Shown: positions 7,264 through 14,066 of the stretch, one piece after another
Layout: each line of letters begins with the position of its first letter
How positions within the stretch are numbered: the stretch's first letter is position 1
Source of the DNA: an uncultured Lachnospiraceae bacterium
Lineage (GTDB): Bacteria; Bacillota; Clostridia; Lachnospirales; Lachnospiraceae
Length of the DNA stretch: 14,066 nt
Assembly (NCBI GenBank): GCA_900554205.1
Contig: USGM01000089.1
Span: forward strand, 1-14,066
Direction: 5' to 3'
Notes under the pieces: generated by a model
The model's database searches: none
What the model was told of the DNA's origin: nothing
Seen by the model: only the letters and a program-made list of their open reading frames with translations
Made by a program: the position numbers and the translations under genes

Positions 7264-8359
7264 TTATGAAGCAGGTATTGCAAACCGCGGAAATCAGGCA
7301 AGGATCAAGAAGGTCTTTGAGAGAGCGCAGAAGGGAGAGCAGCTGACGATCGGTTTTCTCGGCGGTTCCATCACGCAGGGCTTTCATTCCTCCACATCGG
7401 AATTGTGTTATGCCTACCGCGTGTTTGACTGGTTTGGGAAGACCTTTCCGAAGGCTCAGCTGCGCTACCTGAATGCCGGTATCGGGGCGACGGATTCCCA
7501 GTTTGGCTGCGCGAGGGCGGACAGCGATCTGCTTGCCTACCAGCCCGATTTTGTCATTGTGGAATTTTCTGTGAATGATGTGCCGACCGAGCATTATCTG
7601 GAGACCTACGAGGGACTGATCCGTAAGATCTACGGTGCTGCGTGGAAGCCGGCAGTGCTTCTTGTACATAATGTGTGCTATGACAGCGGCGCGAACGCCC
7701 AGCTGATGCACGGAAGAGTTGCGCGGCATTATGAGCTGCCGGCGGTGAGCATGCAGAGCAGCATTTTCCCGGAGCTGGTTGCGGGCAGACTGGACAACAG
7801 GGCGATTACACCGGATGACTTACATCCGAATGATCTCGGACATGAGCTGGTTGCGTCGGTCATCACCTATTTCCTCGATGGTATTTTGAAGGATCTGCCA
7901 AACAGGGAAGAGGAGGTGGAACTGAAAGCCGAGACGCTGACACCCAACGGCTACGAGCATTCGGTTCGCTACCGCAATGACAATGCAAAGCCGGTTCTGG
8001 ATGGATTCACGCCGGATGCAGCACCGCAGAGCGCGATCACGGACATCTTTAAGAAGGGCTGGACGGCGACCGAAAAGGGTGCTTCCATCCGCTTTGAGGT
8101 AGAGGGCAGCTGTATCGGTGTCCAGTACCGTAGAACGATTCAGCTTCCCGCGCCCGTGGCTGAGCTGATTCTCGATGGGGATGAAACCCATCCGTTCCGG
8201 CTGGATGCAAACTTCGATGAGACATGGGGCGACAAGATGGTGATTGACACCGTGCTGGAACACGGGGATAATAAGATGCATACAGTCGAGATCCGGCTGA
8301 AGGAGACGCACCCGGAGGATAAGCTGCCGTTCTATCTTGTATCCGTGATCGCCGGCTAA
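7247..8359 (+). CDS. CE17-like carbohydrate acetyl esterase (SGNH plus C-terminal beta-sandwich)
   Basis: A 370-residue protein with an SGNH hydrolase domain at about residues 30-215: FLGGSITQG (Ser41), GIGATDSQFG (block II Gly near 78-80), FSVND (Asn110) and the Asp-x-x-His dyad D190/H193 in PDDLHPNDLGH. Residues about 225-370 form a second, beta-rich domain, where characterised CE17 enzymes carry a CBM35-type module. The start codon lies inside the CE2 gene (17-nt overlap), preceded by ggagagg, so translation is likely coupled. In R. intestinalis the CE17 partner removes the axial 2-O-acetyl of mannose, complementing CE2. No signal peptide, so it should act on imported oligosaccharides. The assignment to CE17 rests on the motifs, domain order and neighbourhood. 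Confidence 0.8.
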   Translation: MDIRINYEAGIANRGNQARIKKVFERAQKGEQLTIGFLGGSITQGFHSSTSELCYAYRVFDWFGKTFPKAQLRYLNAGIGATDSQFGCARADSDLLAYQPDFVIVEFSVNDVPTEHYLETYEGLIRKIYGAAWKPAVLLVHNVCYDSGANAQLMHGRVARHYELPAVSMQSSIFPELVAGRLDNRAITPDDLHPNDLGHELVASVITYFLDGILKDLPNREEEVELKAETLTPNGYEHSVRYRNDNAKPVLDGFTPDAAPQSAITDIFKKGWTATEKGASIRFEVEGSCIGVQYRRTIQLPAPVAELILDGDETHPFRLDANFDETWGDKMVIDTVLEHGDNKMHTVEIRLKETHPEDKLPFYLVSVIAG

Positions 8360-8388
8360 AGAGTATCTGAAAATCAGGAGGAGTCGTT

Positions 8389-10692
8389 ATGTTTAGCAAG
8401 GATTTTATATGGGGTGTTGCCAGCAGCGCCTATCAGGTCGAAGGGACAGACCCCGATGACGGAAGAGGCAAGAACGTCTGGGACACCTTTGTGGAAGAGG
8501 GCAGGGTATTTGAACAGCAGGACGCTTCCGTGAGCTGTGACCATATGCACCGCTACAGAGAGGACTATGCGCTGATGCGCAATCTGGGAGTTCAGGCCTA
8601 TCGTTTTTCGATCAACTGGGCGAGACTGATTCCCGACGGCTGCGGCGAGGTCAATCCGAAGGCTGTCGAGCTGTACCGGAATATGATTCTCTCCATGCGT
8701 GAGAACGGCATCATACCTTATATCACGCTGTTCCACTGGGAATTTCCGCAGGCATTACAGGATAAGGGCGGCTGGCTGAATCCGCAGGTCGTGGAATGGT
8801 TTGGCTATTATGCGAAGGTGGTTGCCGAGAATTTCTCGGACATCTGTGAGAATTTTATTACGATCAATGAGCCGCAGTGCGCGGTAGGTCTGGGACATCT
8901 GAGCGGTGTTCATGCACCGGGCTTAAAGCTCTCCTATCCAGAGACCTTCCAGATCGCGCATAATCTGTTGAAGTCGCATGGACAGGCTGTGATCATGCTG
9001 AGAAAATATGCAAAGCAGCCGATCAAGGTCGGCTATGCACCCACGGGCGGAGTGGCTTATCCGTATACGGATAAGCCGGAGGACATCGAAGCGGCGAAGA
9101 AGGTTTACTTTGGCTTCTATAATCCGATGTCCAACTGGACATGGAATGTTGCATGGTTCTCCGATCCGGTATTTTTAGGGCACTACCCGAAGGAAGGACT
9201 GGAGCAGTTCAAGGAGTATCTGCCGGAAATCACGGATGCGGATATGGAGCTGATCCATCAGCCGCTCGACTTTATGGGGCAGAATATTTATAACGGTTAT
9301 TATGTCAGAGCCGGTGAGAACGGCGAGCCGGAATTTGTTGCAAGAGAGCCCGGCTTCCCCAAGACGGGAACCGACTGGCCGGTGACGCCGAAGGCATTTT
9401 ACTACGGAATCAAATTCCTGACGGAGCGCTATCCGCTGCCGCTGTATATCACGGAGAACGGTATGGGCTGTCATGACAATGTCGCTCCCGACGGAAGGGT
9501 ACACGACAACGACAGGATTACCTTCCTCGACAGCTATATCGGTGCGATGCAGCAGGCAATGCAGGAGGGTGCTGATGTCAGGGGCTATTTCCTCTGGACC
9601 TTCCTCGATAATTTTGAGTGGAGCGATGGCTACAAGCAGCGCTTCGGCATCGTTTACGTCAATTACCAGACCCAGAAGCGTATTGTCAAGGATTCCGCGT
9701 TCTGGTACAAGAAGGTCATCGAGACCGGCGGGGCAAACCTGTCCTGCAATAATCCCTGTCAGGATATTCTGTTCCTGACCCCGGTATTCACACATAATAT
9801 CTGGGGCGGAAGCAGACTGCATGAAGATTTTGGCTATCCTGTGGAGGGAACGGACATCGGAGAATGCTGGGGCATCTCCGCGCATCCCAACGGAGAGGGA
9901 ACGATCCGTGACGGACGCTATGCGGGAGAGAAGCTGTCCACGCTGTGGGCGGAGCATCCCGAGATCTTCGGCAATGTGGGCGGCGACCGCTTCCCTCTGC
10001 TGGTAAAGATCATCGATGCGAAGGATGATCTCAGCATTCAGGTACATCCCGATGACGCTTACGCGAAGGTACACGAAAACGGATCCCTCGGAAAGACCGA
10101 GTGTTGGTATGTGCTGGATTGCCCGGAAAATGCAACCCTCGTTGTCGGGCACAATGCGAAGACGAGAGAGGAGCTTTCCGACATGATTCACGGGGGACGC
10201 TGGAAGGAGTTCATTCGTGAGATACCTGTGAAGAAGGGCGATTTCATTCAGATCGATCCCGGAACGGTTCATGCAATCAAGGGCGGGCTGCTGATTCTGG
10301 AGACCCAGCAGAACAGCGATATTACTTACCGCGTCTACGATTATGACAGACTGTCAAACGGCAAGCCCAGACAGCTTCATGTCGAGCAGAGCATCGACGT
10401 CATCAATGTTCCGGCAAAGTCCGCCGAGGACAGCGTTTTATCTGCGGCTGAGCTTCCTGAAAACTGCCTGAACGAGTTGTACCGTTGCAGCTATTACAGA
10501 GTGATGAAGCTGAATCTGAACGGTGAGATGAGCTTTGACATGGATGCGCCGTTTATGCTGGCAACCGTGCTGTCTGGAGACGGCATTGTCAACAGCCAGC
10601 CGCTGAAAAAGGGCGATCATTTCATCATCCCGAACGGCGTGAAGAAGGTCGAACTGACCGGAAAAATGGAACTGATCCTGTCGAATGTATAA
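8389..10692 (+). CDS. Fusion protein: GH1 beta-glycosidase + class I mannose-6-phosphate isomerase
   Basis: One uninterrupted 767-codon frame. Residues 1 to about 447 are a complete GH1 (beta/alpha)8 glycosidase: N-terminal FIWGVASSAYQVEG, acid/base Glu161 in TINEP, nucleophile Glu356 in YITENG, and NFEWSDGY (Glu410/Trp411), typical of enzymes acting on unphosphorylated sugars. After a linker of only about 10 residues, residues about 458-767 form a complete short, Firmicute-type mannose-6-phosphate isomerase: LTPVFTHNIWGGSRL, zinc-site residues Gln551/His553 (QVHPDD), Glu571 (KTECWYVL) and His628 (GTVHAI). The isomerase converts mannose-6-phosphate to fructose-6-phosphate (EC 5.3.1.8); the GH1 half probably cleaves gluco- or manno-disaccharides from glucomannan. 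A strong aggagg (8376-8381) precedes the ATG. There is no stop, frameshift or convincing internal start at the junction. It is the last gene of the operon, before a terminator. Confidence 0.92.
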   Translation: MFSKDFIWGVASSAYQVEGTDPDDGRGKNVWDTFVEEGRVFEQQDASVSCDHMHRYREDYALMRNLGVQAYRFSINWARLIPDGCGEVNPKAVELYRNMILSMRENGIIPYITLFHWEFPQALQDKGGWLNPQVVEWFGYYAKVVAENFSDICENFITINEPQCAVGLGHLSGVHAPGLKLSYPETFQIAHNLLKSHGQAVIMLRKYAKQPIKVGYAPTGGVAYPYTDKPEDIEAAKKVYFGFYNPMSNWTWNVAWFSDPVFLGHYPKEGLEQFKEYLPEITDADMELIHQPLDFMGQNIYNGYYVRAGENGEPEFVAREPGFPKTGTDWPVTPKAFYYGIKFLTERYPLPLYITENGMGCHDNVAPDGRVHDNDRITFLDSYIGAMQQAMQEGADVRGYFLWTFLDNFEWSDGYKQRFGIVYVNYQTQKRIVKDSAFWYKKVIETGGANLSCNNPCQDILFLTPVFTHNIWGGSRLHEDFGYPVEGTDIGECWGISAHPNGEGTIRDGRYAGEKLSTLWAEHPEIFGNVGGDRFPLLVKIIDAKDDLSIQVHPDDAYAKVHENGSLGKTECWYVLDCPENATLVVGHNAKTREELSDMIHGGRWKEFIREIPVKKGDFIQIDPGTVHAIKGGLLILETQQNSDITYRVYDYDRLSNGKPRQLHVEQSIDVINVPAKSAEDSVLSAAELPENCLNELYRCSYYRVMKLNLNGEMSFDMDAPFMLATVLSGDGIVNSQPLKKGDHFIIPNGVKKVELTGKMELILSNV

Positions 10693-10707
10693 TATAGCAC
10701 AGAGAAA

Positions 10708-10737
10708 AAACGCTCAGGCCGTGCGGTCTGAGCGTTT
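10708..10737. terminator. Bidirectional intrinsic terminator between convergent genes
   Basis: Arms 10708-10720 (aaacgctcaggcc) and 10725-10737 (ggtctgagcgttt) pair over 13 bp with one G-U and a 4-nt loop. On the minus strand the stem is followed by six Ts (complement of the A-run 10705-10710), an ideal terminator for the GH2 gene. On the plus strand it is followed by a broken T-rich stretch (gtgtgtttcttt), a fair terminator for the mannan operon. It fills most of the 65-nt gap between the two stop codons. Confidence 0.88.
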
Positions 10738-10757
10738 GTGTGTTTCTTTGAAAAACG

Positions 10758-13712
10758 TTATTCCCACTCGGGTTCCTGTACCTCTGTGGAGAGAAGCGCT
10801 TTGAACTCTGCGTATGTCATGCTGTAAGCGTCGGTACGGTGCTCGGAGAGGGCAGGCAGGTAGGACGTCAGGCTGTCATACAGAGCCTGTGCCTCCGGGT
10901 GCCCTTCCTTCATCAGGCGGGGAAGATCGCTCGTACATACGAGGACACCGAGGTCTAAGTCGCTCAGATAAATTTCATAGAGCAGACCGAGACGGTAATT
11001 GCGGTCAAAATTGTCGATCGTCTGTACAATCGGTCTGAGCTTCGTGCCATCGAGGATGGTCGAGCGCGAGGCAGTGACGATGGAATGCCACTGTGGAGTC
11101 GAAAAGCTCTCGCAGGGGAAGCCTTTCAGCGCCTCGTGTTCCTTTTGGATGGATAAGCCCATCGTACCGACGGGGATTTCCTTCTTCATGTTGAGGGAGA
11201 TCAGCCGGAACATATGATAGCACCAGAAGTCCGTGCAGTAGGTTCCTTCGATGGAAGCCTTATCTTCCTCAGCGGGCAGGAAGAACAGGCAGGACTTTGA
11301 CGATCCGGCGGTCTGCGGCAGATCGGCAAGGCTCAGAGCCTGCGCAGCGCTTTGTGCGGAAACGCTGTCCTTTGCCGGATAAGTCCATAAAGTATATTTG
11401 TTGACAATTCCCATCCCCTCTAATTCGATTGTCAGGAAGAGAGCGGAGGGAGACGATGCAGCCGGAAGCGGGAGCGTAAAGTCACCGAGCACATGTCTGC
11501 CCTGTTCCGTGATTGCAGGAAGCCTTTGTGACAGGGAGGCAAGCGTTTCTCCATCAGCATTTTTCAGAGTACAGCAGAGTGTGCTGACCGGCAGCGCTTC
11601 CTTCCGGAACCAGCTTAAGGAAGCCGTGAAGGGGAAGGCCTGACCGGAGAGTGCAATATAGCTGTCAAATTCTGCCTGTATCACCGCGTCCGAGCAGAAG
11701 CTTCTCCAGTCTTTGGCGGATACCAGTCCCTTGTTCTCCATAAAGGAATTGAGGACACCGACAAGAGCGGTTCCCTGTCCTGTGAAATCCTGGATGTCCA
11801 GAATCTGGAAACCGCCGAGCTGCGAGGAGCGGAGGGCTGTCTCCAGTTCATCCTTATAGCAGGCGACAGCGAGAGCGCCGGAGTTGCGGAAATAGTCTCC
11901 AGCGAAATCCAGCATCCCCTTTTCATCGAGTCTGCGGCGGAACTCTGCCAGATTGCGCGCCTTGAGGACGCCGGTATAACGGTCGATCTCATTGAAATCC
12001 GGGAAGGTCTCATACTGACCGATCTCGTGTGAGACAACAGGAATTTCCGGTATCAGTTCCGCCTGTGCCTCTGTCAGCTTTACGCGCTTGACACCCGTTC
12101 CGTATTGAATTTCAATCGTGCCGTCGGCGGACACCTCCGGGGCGGCGCTTACATAGTCCGGACAGATCGCCGCATCATAGTTGAAGCGCGTGCCTGGAGC
12201 GTCCGTCTGGACATGACCGAGCGGCTTATCACACATAGCGTAGGAGCCACGGATCTGTCTGTCGATGGTAAAGCGGACACCGGAGAAAAAGTCGTCGTGC
12301 GGCTGGATGTTCGGCACCCACTGGAAGTTGTTTGAACCCTGCGTAAAGAGTACATGCGGGCGGTATGCCTTATATTTGGCGAGAAGCACGTCGAGCGCGG
12401 CGGCATTTCCCCAGAGTTCGTTTCCCATGGACATCATGCAGTAGGAAGGGTGGTTGCTGAAAGCTTCCAGCATACGGAAGCCCTCCGCCTCGAGGAACTC
12501 CTGCGCCTCTTTCTGGTAGCCCTCGTCCTCAGGACCGTTGAAGGTGCCCCAGAACGGAAGCTCAGGCTGCATGTAAATGCCGAGAAGGTCTGCGGCGATA
12601 AAGGCAGCCTCGGGAGGACAGCAGGTGTGGAAACGGTAATGGTTGATGCCGAAATCTCTGGATATTTTCATGACATGCAGCCATCCTGCGGCATTCATGG
12701 GGGCATAGCCGGTCTTCGGGAAAATCATGCCGTCGTGCTTGCCGCGCAGGAAGGTCTTCCTGCCGTTAATGACAAAGTTCGTCCCGTCGGTGGTAAAGGA
12801 GCGCAGTCCGCACCAGACAAAGGTGTCTGCGACCGTTACATCCACCTTGCAGCAGGCGAGATTCAGACGGTATACGGCAGGCTTTTCCTCGTCCCAGAGC
12901 GCCGCAGAGGCAGACAGATCCACCTTAAGAGAAAGGTAATGGCGACCCGGCTGGAGCATCACGTCATAATGCTGGATTTCGTCTGTCAGAAGTGTCTGGT
13001 CTGTCAGCGCCTCCAGAGGAAGGTCGTCAGGAATGATACAGTCCGGTTTCTGATAGTCAGCCTTCAGCCGGACAAGGACGGGATGCACTTCAATTCGGGC
13101 ATTGCAGGGCAGTGAGCTGTCAAACTGCACGGGGATGTGTAATAGGATGCTCTTGTTCTCATAGCAGCATTGCGACCGGATCTGACCGAAGCGGACATCC
13201 TCGCTGATCTGCAGTGAAATATTACCCAGAATACCGTTCCAGTTGGTCTGGGTGTCCGGGGAGGTGAGATGTCCGCCGGGAACCTTGTAATCCGTGTTGG
13301 AAACCATGACGGTGAGCACAGGATTTATATTTGTTATGTAGGGCGTGAGATCGTAGCGGTGACTGGCGACAAAGCTGTCGAAGCTGCCGACAAAGCAGCC
13401 GTCAACCCAGACATAGGAAATTCTTGTCCGCTCCATGGCAAGCTCAAAATGCTTTCCTTTTAACTGCTCTGCACTTTCAAAGGGCAGCTGAAGCCTGCGC
13501 TGGTACCAGCTGTAGCCGGACATCTCGTAGGGATCGGTGAGATAGCCGGTATAGGTCTTATCGTGCGGTGTTCCCTTATGCGCCTCAGAGACGGTTGTAG
13601 GAAGCTGTATCGTATCTTCAAAGGTCTTTTTTTCGTAGTGAGAGGTAAGTCCCTGCTTTTCCTTGTCGAGCTTAAAGAGCCACTCGCCCGCGAGATCAAG
13701 TATCTGATTCAT
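10758..13712 (-). CDS. Glycoside hydrolase family 2 protein, substrate unknown
   Basis: A 984-residue cytoplasmic protein (no signal peptide) with GH2 order: N-terminal sugar-binding jelly-roll (about 1-175; ISYVWVDGCFVGSFDSF), immunoglobulin-like domain, then a TIM barrel from about residue 310 (NFVINGRKTFLRGKHDG). The acid/base candidate is Glu432 in MSMGNELWG and the nucleophile candidate is Glu563 in VSHEIGQYETFPDF. The gap between them (131 residues) is wider than in E. coli beta-galactosidase, so an insertion sits in the barrel. A long C-terminal beta-rich region (about 700-984) follows. Start chosen at 13712 because GGAGG lies 8 nt upstream and the protein there begins MNQILDLAGEWLFKLD, a usual GH2 start; the frame is open further upstream but runs through the promoter. 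Beta-mannosidase, beta-galactosidase or arabinosidase-type activity are all possible. It is transcribed separately from the mannan operon. Confidence 0.85.
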   Translation of the reverse strand: MNQILDLAGEWLFKLDKEKQGLTSHYEKKTFEDTIQLPTTVSEAHKGTPHDKTYTGYLTDPYEMSGYSWYQRRLQLPFESAEQLKGKHFELAMERTRISYVWVDGCFVGSFDSFVASHRYDLTPYITNINPVLTVMVSNTDYKVPGGHLTSPDTQTNWNGILGNISLQISEDVRFGQIRSQCCYENKSILLHIPVQFDSSLPCNARIEVHPVLVRLKADYQKPDCIIPDDLPLEALTDQTLLTDEIQHYDVMLQPGRHYLSLKVDLSASAALWDEEKPAVYRLNLACCKVDVTVADTFVWCGLRSFTTDGTNFVINGRKTFLRGKHDGMIFPKTGYAPMNAAGWLHVMKISRDFGINHYRFHTCCPPEAAFIAADLLGIYMQPELPFWGTFNGPEDEGYQKEAQEFLEAEGFRMLEAFSNHPSYCMMSMGNELWGNAAALDVLLAKYKAYRPHVLFTQGSNNFQWVPNIQPHDDFFSGVRFTIDRQIRGSYAMCDKPLGHVQTDAPGTRFNYDAAICPDYVSAAPEVSADGTIEIQYGTGVKRVKLTEAQAELIPEIPVVSHEIGQYETFPDFNEIDRYTGVLKARNLAEFRRRLDEKGMLDFAGDYFRNSGALAVACYKDELETALRSSQLGGFQILDIQDFTGQGTALVGVLNSFMENKGLVSAKDWRSFCSDAVIQAEFDSYIALSGQAFPFTASLSWFRKEALPVSTLCCTLKNADGETLASLSQRLPAITEQGRHVLGDFTLPLPAASSPSALFLTIELEGMGIVNKYTLWTYPAKDSVSAQSAAQALSLADLPQTAGSSKSCLFFLPAEEDKASIEGTYCTDFWCYHMFRLISLNMKKEIPVGTMGLSIQKEHEALKGFPCESFSTPQWHSIVTASRSTILDGTKLRPIVQTIDNFDRNYRLGLLYEIYLSDLDLGVLVCTSDLPRLMKEGHPEAQALYDSLTSYLPALSEHRTDAYSMTYAEFKALLSTEVQEPEWE

Positions 13713-13719
13713 AAAGAAC

Positions 13720-13724
13720 CTCCA
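13720..13724 (-). promoter_or_regulatory. Ribosome binding site fixing the GH2 start at 13712
   Basis: On the minus strand GGAGG is followed by ttctttt-like spacing and then ATG at 13712. It supports this start over the 78-codon-longer frame that would begin at 13946. Confidence 0.7.
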
Positions 13725-13760
13725 TTCCTGTTTTTGGATGTTTTGTTCGGGCACGCTCCT

Positions 13761-13790
13761 ATTATAACAGAGGCGCGTCCGCCATGCCAA
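13761..13790 (-). promoter_or_regulatory. Sigma-A-type promoter for the GH2 gene
   Basis: On the minus strand TTGGCA (13790-13785) and a perfect TATAAT (13766-13761) are separated by 18 nt. Transcription would start near 13753, giving a leader of about 40 nt that contains the GH2 ribosome binding site. It lies inside the frame extension upstream of 13712, which argues against that extension being translated. Confidence 0.75.
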
Positions 13791-13830
13791 TGTAGTATAG
13801 CAAACAGATTGCCGCATTTCTTGTTTTTTT

Positions 13831-13853
13831 GTAAAAACATCTGGATTTTTTAC
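13831..13853. repeat. AT-rich inverted repeat in the divergent intergenic region
   Basis: gtaaaaa (13831-13837) and tttttac (13847-13853) form a 7-bp inverted repeat with a 9-nt gap, preceded by a run of seven Ts. It lies upstream of the GH2 promoter and upstream of the right-edge gene. It could be a regulator site, a promoter UP-like element or chance in AT-rich DNA. The rest of 13713-13946 holds the GH2 promoter and AT-rich sequence but no gene that I can support. Confidence 0.3.
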
Positions 13854-13946
13854 AGCAAATGTGAGAGAATGTTCCATGAATGATATTATTTTATCAATTG
13901 GACGATTGAATAAATAATAACTTACATAATTGAAAGGAGATTTCAC

Positions 13947-14066
13947 ATGATTTATTCAAAGGAAGTTGAAGAAATGTGCACAGTTGCTCAGGGTGTGCAT
14001 CATGGTTGTGCGCCTATCCCTGAAGAAGCAAAGTGGGTACAGACAAAGAAAGTAGAAGATATTTCC
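13947..14066 (+). CDS. N-terminal fragment, iron-sulfur cluster scaffold-like protein (3' end outside window)
   Basis: ATG at 13947 follows a clear ribosome binding site (aaaggag, 13933-13939) and the frame stays open to the window end, giving 40 residues that start MIYSKEVEEMCTVAQGVHHG and continue to VQTKKVEDIS. This N-terminus resembles a clostridial protein often annotated as an iron-sulfur cluster assembly scaffold (NifU-N-like), with the early Cys and HHG motif. The defining cysteines of the family would be beyond the window, so function is only tentative. It is divergent from the GH2 gene and seems unrelated to mannan use. No convincing -35/-10 pair was found in the AT-rich region upstream. 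Confidence 0.5.
   Translation, partial: MIYSKEVEEMCTVAQGVHHGCAPIPEEAKWVQTKKVEDIS

Noticed and set aside
8389..9740. 6-phospho-beta-glucosidase (PTS-linked GH1)
   Set aside because: The NFEWSDGY region carries the Glu-Trp pair of enzymes for unphosphorylated sugars, not the Ser/Lys/Tyr phosphate-binding signature, and the locus has a binding-protein transporter.
9175..10272. Minus-strand open frame (365 codons) across the GH1-isomerase junction
   Set aside because: Considered as a possible overlapping gene, but both plus-strand domains are intact and the antisense frame has no start signal or recognisable domain.
13884..13919. Promoter for the right-edge gene (tattat or ataata boxes)
   Set aside because: Several AT-rich -10-like strings occur, but none has a convincing -35 box at 16-18 nt, so no choice can be supported.
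13713..13946. 78-codon N-terminal extension of the GH2 protein
   Set aside because: It would be translated across the TTGGCA-18-TATAAT promoter and lacks the family start; the ATG at 13712 has GGAGG.
1..14066. tRNA or rRNA genes, CRISPR arrays, insertion sequences, phage genes
   Set aside because: I saw no cloverleaf-like genes, regularly spaced short repeats, transposase motifs or terminal inverted repeats; the coding regions are continuous metabolic genes.

Overview
The window looks like chromosomal DNA from a gut or rumen Lachnospiraceae-type Firmicute, close in gene content to Roseburia, Ruminococcus and Butyrivibrio. The clues are moderate GC content, strong AGGAGG-type ribosome binding sites, a lipoprotein solute-binding protein with a Ser/Thr-rich linker, a YesL (DUF624) membrane protein, and a set of enzymes closely resembling the beta-mannan phosphorolysis pathway known from Ruminococcus albus and Roseburia intestinalis.

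Layout. Positions 1-10692 (+) form one dense run of nine same-strand genes, a mannan/glucomannan utilisation operon that begins upstream of the window. In order: the 3' end of a secreted protein carrying a tandem carbohydrate-binding-like module (1-483); an ABC-transporter sugar-binding lipoprotein (565-1983); a YesL-like membrane protein (2016-2651); a GH130_2-type mannooligosaccharide phosphorylase (2688-3710); a cellobiose/mannobiose 2-epimerase of the AGE family (3793-5025); a GH130_1-type mannosylglucose phosphorylase (5027-6199); a CE2-like and a CE17-like acetyl esterase (6205-7263 and 7247-8359, overlapping); and a single 767-residue protein that fuses a GH1 beta-glycosidase to a class I mannose-6-phosphate isomerase (8389-10692). 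A bidirectional hairpin terminator (10708-10737) closes the run. On the minus strand a convergent 984-residue GH2 glycosidase gene (13712-10758) has its own good sigma-A-type promoter. At the right edge, after an AT-rich divergent intergenic region, the first 40 codons of another gene appear (13947 onward). They resemble the N-terminus of a clostridial iron-sulfur scaffold-like protein.

How the genes work together (inference from family knowledge). Extracellular enzymes cut acetylated (gluco/galacto)mannan, and the lipoprotein captures the oligosaccharides for import. Inside the cell, CE2 and CE17 remove acetyl groups. The GH130_2 enzyme phosphorolyses mannooligosaccharides to mannose-1-phosphate. 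The epimerase turns the reducing-end mannose of mannobiose into glucose, and GH130_1 splits mannosyl-glucose into mannose-1-phosphate and glucose. GH1 would remove glucosyl (or mannosyl) units, and the fused isomerase sends mannose-6-phosphate to fructose-6-phosphate. The ABC permeases, the phosphomannomutase and a transcriptional regulator are not in the window.

The most unusual items are the GH1-isomerase fusion and a terminator-like hairpin placed inside the operon just before the epimerase. That hairpin is overlapped exactly by a 17-codon reading frame with its own ribosome binding site.
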